Source: Pseudomonas sp. ATCC PTA-122608 (GTDB taxonomy: Bacteria; Pseudomonadota; Gammaproteobacteria; Pseudomonadales; Pseudomonadaceae). Taken from it: 64,000 bases of DNA. The position numbers were made by a program, and so were the translations under genes. Every line of letters begins with the position of its first letter. Position 1 is the first letter of the stretch. Of this stretch, positions 61,299 through 64,000 are shown piece by piece. The notes under the pieces are model-generated. The model ran no database searches. It saw nothing but the letters and a program-made list of their open reading frames with translations, and was not told where the DNA came from. The DNA lies in NCBI RefSeq assembly GCF_001952855.1, contig NZ_LPNO01000024.1:249497-313496 (forward strand), written 5' to 3'.

Positions 61299-61399
61299 AT
61301 ACCTTTTCCCACTGTCCCGCGTCTTTTCGCCACCGACCGGCAGCGCCCAAGGGCCTGCCGGGACGGTCGCCTTACGTCTGATTTGTATGGGGATTTACC

Positions 61400-62746
61400 A
61401 TGTATCCACGTCTTTTGCTGGCCGTCACCCTGGCTTCCAGCACCCAGGCTTTCGCCCAAGAGAACGCTCAAGCCAGCGCACCGGGCTTCCTCGAAGGCAG
61501 CACCCTGGACCTGAACCTGCGGCACTACTATTCCAACCAGCACACCAAACGCACCACCCACTTGAGCATCAAGAAACCCGGCGGCATCGAGCCCACCCGC
61601 GTGCGTGAAACCTGGGTGCAGACCAGCATGCTCAAGTACAGCTCCGGCTACACCCAGGGCCTGATCGGCGTGGGTGTGGACGCGGGGATCTTCAGTGCGG
61701 TCAACCTGGAGCGTGGCCACGGCAAGGTGGCCAATGGTGGCGACCGAGTACTGGTGGACGGCGACGGCGATGCGATTCCCACTTGGAGCCGCCTGGGCGT
61801 GGGCGACGTGCGTTTGCGCCTGTCCAGCACCGAGATCAAGGCGGGCCGGCTGATGACCGACAACCCGATCCTGCGCTACAAGGACAACCGTGCCCTGCCC
61901 TCCAGCTTCCAGGGCGTGGGCCTGTTCAGCAACGAATTCGACTGGTTGTCGGTGCAGGGCGGCAGCTTCGAGCGGGCGATCCCGCGCACCGGCACTGGCG
62001 CCGAAAAGCTCACCACCACCTTCGGCAACCGCGCCTACAGCGGCGCACGCATCAGCTACCTGGGGGCCACCGTCAAACCGGGTTACGGGCTGGAGGCCAG
62101 CGTCTACGCCTCGCGTTTCGAAGACATGTGGGACCAGACCTACGTCGGCCTGACTCACCGCATCGGCGACAAAAGCGACATCGCCTTGAAGACCGCCTTC
62201 AACTACTACCACACCAGCGATTCGGGGGACAAAAACCTCGGCTACATCGACAACAACGCCGCCAGCCTGGCCTTCACCGCCACGCACCTGGCCCACAGCC
62301 TGACCCTGGCCTGGCAGCAGGTGTTCGGCAATGAATACTTCGACTACGTGTGGGAGTCCACCGGCAACTACATGGCCAACTCGCTGTACTCGGACTACAA
62401 CGGCCCCAACGAAAAATCCTGGCAACTGCGCTACGACCTGGACTTCGCCGCCTACGGCGTGCCCGGCCTCACCGCCAGCCTGTGGCACGCCAAGGGTTGG
62501 GACATCGACGGCACCCATTACGGCGGCGACCGCAACGGCCACAACACCGGCTACAACGTGCGCAGCCTGGATGGCGCCAAGCACAACGAAAACGGTTTGA
62601 TGGTGGCCTACGTGATCCAGTCCGGCACCCTCAAAAACACCGTACTGCGCACCATCGTCTACAACCACCGCGCCAGCGGCGGGCAGATCGACGGCAGCTA
62701 CGACGAGTTCCGCCTCGTCGCCAATGTGCCGATCAACATCTTCTGA
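61400..62746 (+). CDS. OprD-family outer-membrane porin
   Basis: An 18-strand substrate-specific porin of 448 residues. A signal peptide of about 20 residues ends in TQAFA. The mature start GFLEGSTLDLNLRHYYSN is typical of the family, as are the periodic aromatic strands and the terminal LVANVPINIF. It forms the outer-membrane step of the amidase-transporter unit. OprD proteins of this subgroup pass carboxylates, amino acids and related small compounds. Confidence 0.92.
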   Translation: MYPRLLLAVTLASSTQAFAQENAQASAPGFLEGSTLDLNLRHYYSNQHTKRTTHLSIKKPGGIEPTRVRETWVQTSMLKYSSGYTQGLIGVGVDAGIFSAVNLERGHGKVANGGDRVLVDGDGDAIPTWSRLGVGDVRLRLSSTEIKAGRLMTDNPILRYKDNRALPSSFQGVGLFSNEFDWLSVQGGSFERAIPRTGTGAEKLTTTFGNRAYSGARISYLGATVKPGYGLEASVYASRFEDMWDQTYVGLTHRIGDKSDIALKTAFNYYHTSDSGDKNLGYIDNNAASLAFTATHLAHSLTLAWQQVFGNEYFDYVWESTGNYMANSLYSDYNGPNEKSWQLRYDLDFAAYGVPGLTASLWHAKGWDIDGTHYGGDRNGHNTGYNVRSLDGAKHNENGLMVAYVIQSGTLKNTVLRTIVYNHRASGGQIDGSYDEFRLVANVPINIF

Positions 62747-62755
62747 GGCTCAGGC

Positions 62756-63658
62756 TCAGTTCAGCGAACAACGCTGCATCGCCCCCGCCAGCATCTCCTG
62801 GCACTTGAGCACCGCCACCGAACGGGGGCGGTTGCGGTAGACGCACAAGTCGATGCGGATGCGGCCGAGGTCTTCATCGGCGATCGGCACGGCGACCAGG
62901 CCGTCGCCCAAGTCCCGCACGTCTGCCTCTACCTGGGGCAAAATCAGCACCGCTGCCCGTTGCCGGGCCAGGCTTTTCTGCACTTCCAGGGAGCTGGTGG
63001 TGAACACCGGTTCGAGGGTGACTCCACGTTTTTTTGCGGCCACTTCCAGGGCCTGGCGCACGCCGTAGGCCGAGTCGGGAATCGCCAGGGGTTGGCCTTG
63101 CAGTTCGCTCAATTCGATGCTTTCGCGCTGGGCGAAGGGGTGTTCGGCGCTGACCAGCACCCGGTGCCATAACTGGCAGTGGGCGGTGACTTCGACGTCG
63201 GCGCGCTCTTGCAGGTAGAAGGCCAGGCCCAGGTCTGCCTCGCCGCTGCACAGGGCGTCGAGGGTCGCCGATGCGCTGGCGATCACGATGTTGAAGGTGA
63301 CCTTGGGGTGGGCGCGGTAGAAGGTGGCGAGTACCGGGGCGAGTACGGTGGAAACGATACTTTCTGACACATGGATGCTGATGTTACCGGCTACCTGGCT
63401 TTGGCGGCTGGCGATGACTTCGCGCACCTGGTCGAGGCCGCGCAGGGTTGATGTGACTTGTTCGGCCAGGCATTCGCCCTCGGCGGTGAGGCGGATGCCG
63501 CGGGGGCCGCGTTCAATCAGGGCGGCGCCGAAGAAGTGTTCAAGGTGTTCGATCTGGCGGCTGACGGCGGTTGGGGTGACGTAAAGACGTTCGGCGGCCT
63601 TACGCAGGGAGGCGCAGCGGGCGACCTCATGGAAATATCGCAAGGCGCGTAGTTGCAT
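62756..63658 (-). CDS. LysR-family transcriptional regulator
   Basis: A 300-residue regulator. The N-terminal winged helix-turn-helix (MQLRALRYFHEVARCASLRKAAERLYVTPTAVSRQIEHLE) is canonical and is followed by an effector-binding domain. ATG at 63658 follows AAGGAG by six bases; the frame is open to 63787 without support. It is convergent with the porin gene and is the likely regulator of the amidase - transporter - porin genes, though no operator was identified. Confidence 0.88.
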   Translation of the reverse strand: MQLRALRYFHEVARCASLRKAAERLYVTPTAVSRQIEHLEHFFGAALIERGPRGIRLTAEGECLAEQVTSTLRGLDQVREVIASRQSQVAGNISIHVSESIVSTVLAPVLATFYRAHPKVTFNIVIASASATLDALCSGEADLGLAFYLQERADVEVTAHCQLWHRVLVSAEHPFAQRESIELSELQGQPLAIPDSAYGVRQALEVAAKKRGVTLEPVFTTSSLEVQKSLARQRAAVLILPQVEADVRDLGDGLVAVPIADEDLGRIRIDLCVYRNRPRSVAVLKCQEMLAGAMQRCSLN

Positions 63659-63718
63659 GGGGGGCTCCTTTTTTTGGGGGGTTGGGGTTGGGGGGGACGC
63701 AATTACTGCGCCATTCAT

Positions 63719-63790
63719 GTGTACATATCCGTTGCTGCGGTAACGGCCGCGTATGGTTCCGCTCTTACAGCGGGTCACTTTTGGCAAACG
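63719..63790 (+). repeat. Intergenic repeat, copy B (longer form)
   Basis: TGTGTACATATCCGTTG followed by CTGCGGTAACGGCCGCGTATGG, sharing about four fifths of its bases with 16014-16050, and then GGTTCCGCTCTTACAGCGGG and a CACTTTTGG tail. From memory the tail is common between genes in fluorescens-group genomes, often beside transposases. It lies just before the transposase fragment. Confidence 0.55.
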
Positions 63791-63827
63791 CGGTACGTGT
63801 CAATGTATCTGTCGCCTTACTACTGTT

Positions 63828-63998
63828 TTAGCAAGCCATTGCGGCCCTAGCATCCGGTCGCTCCGGGTTCAGATAAACAGCTTCTGCAAGCTGCCAGTTA
63901 CGTGTGTTCCCGCTCCAGCGGCTGGGATTAGCCGCTTTAGCGGACTCGTACAGATCCTTGCGGGCTAGCAGCAAGGCCAGCGCCTTACCCTCGTGGCG
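63828..63998 (-). CDS. C-terminal fragment of a transposase, cut by the window edge
   Basis: Fifty-six residues read on the minus strand, RHEGKALALLLARKDLYE...PSRWSGNTRNW...EAVYLNPERP, ending at a TAA at 63828-63830. The RWSGNTRNW and VYLNPERP blocks are typical of the C-terminus of IS3-family integrase-type transposases. The gene continues beyond the right edge, so whether it is intact cannot be judged. No inverted repeat is recognisable between it and the LysR gene. Confidence 0.6.
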   Translation of the reverse strand, partial: RHEGKALALLLARKDLYESAKAANPSRWSGNTRNWQLAEAVYLNPERPDARAAMAC

Positions 63999-64000
63999 CT

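Overview
The window reads as a chromosomal segment of a Pseudomonas of the fluorescens group. Supporting signs are high GC, the gacA-uvrC-pgsA-tRNA-Gly block with a TTG-initiated gacA, REP pairs of the GAGCGGGCTTGCTCGCGA type, an OprD porin, an rtcR/rsr/rtcBA RNA-repair locus, and FecIR signalling. Nothing suggests a plasmid or an intact prophage. A short C-terminal piece of a transposase lies at the right edge.

Layout. 0.1-1 kb: undecaprenyl-diphosphatase (uppP). 1.1-7.9 kb: an RNA-repair locus. The sigma-54 activator rtcR diverges from rsr (Ro60-like) - Y RNA region - rtcB ligase - RlaP-like nucleotidyltransferase - rtcA cyclase, with a sigma-54 promoter visible in front of rsr. 7.9-10.8 kb: an ADP-ribosylglycohydrolase and an exported M20 peptidase. 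10.8-15.9 kb: fecI-fecR followed by two coupled ABC half-transporters, with no TonB receptor beside them. 16-20.8 kb: a GNAT, a kinase-GNAT fusion coupled to tauD and tauA, and an oxaloacetate decarboxylase. 21-24.6 kb: two chemoreceptors (dCache amino-acid type and soluble PAS-PAS type), each preceded by a sigma-28-like promoter. 24.8-31 kb: a complete L-threonate catabolic operon (ltnD, otnK, otnC, permease, otnI) with a convergent DeoR regulator. 31.2-34 kb: EcsC-family and EAL proteins. 34.1-37.4 kb: tRNA-Gly, pgsA, uvrC, gacA.

37.5-38.2 kb: a divergent phage-like repressor / gp16-type pair. 38.2-39.5 kb: GNAT and nitrilase-family genes. 39.5-41.1 kb: a DAHP synthase behind an unusual leader with an aromatic-rich peptide, a terminator, a Tyr-rich peptide and a hairpin at the ribosome-binding site. 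41.3-53.7 kb: a long operon (enoyl-CoA hydratase, acyl-CoA dehydrogenase, ADP-forming CoA ligase, AruI-like ThDP enzyme, Dpp-type ABC importer, flavodoxin-like reductase) with a TetR regulator upstream, probably for import and CoA-linked breakdown of an unknown organic acid. 53.7-57.1 kb: class II aldolase diverging from an OYE/Fe-S oxidoreductase and an XRE-cupin regulator. 57.3-58.3 kb: two coupled genes of unknown function. 58.5-63.7 kb: amidase, MHS-type transporter, OprD porin and LysR regulator, probably an uptake and hydrolysis unit for an amide.

Four REPINs and two copies of another intergenic repeat are scattered through the window. The most interesting parts are the Y RNA with a tRNA-like fold in permuted order, the double-peptide leader of the DAHP synthase gene, the orphan phage switch beside gacA, the uncharacterised CoA operon, and the two-gene unit at 57.3 kb. 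Starts were revised where a ribosome-binding site or overlap decided them. All function calls rest on motif recognition from memory; no database search was run.
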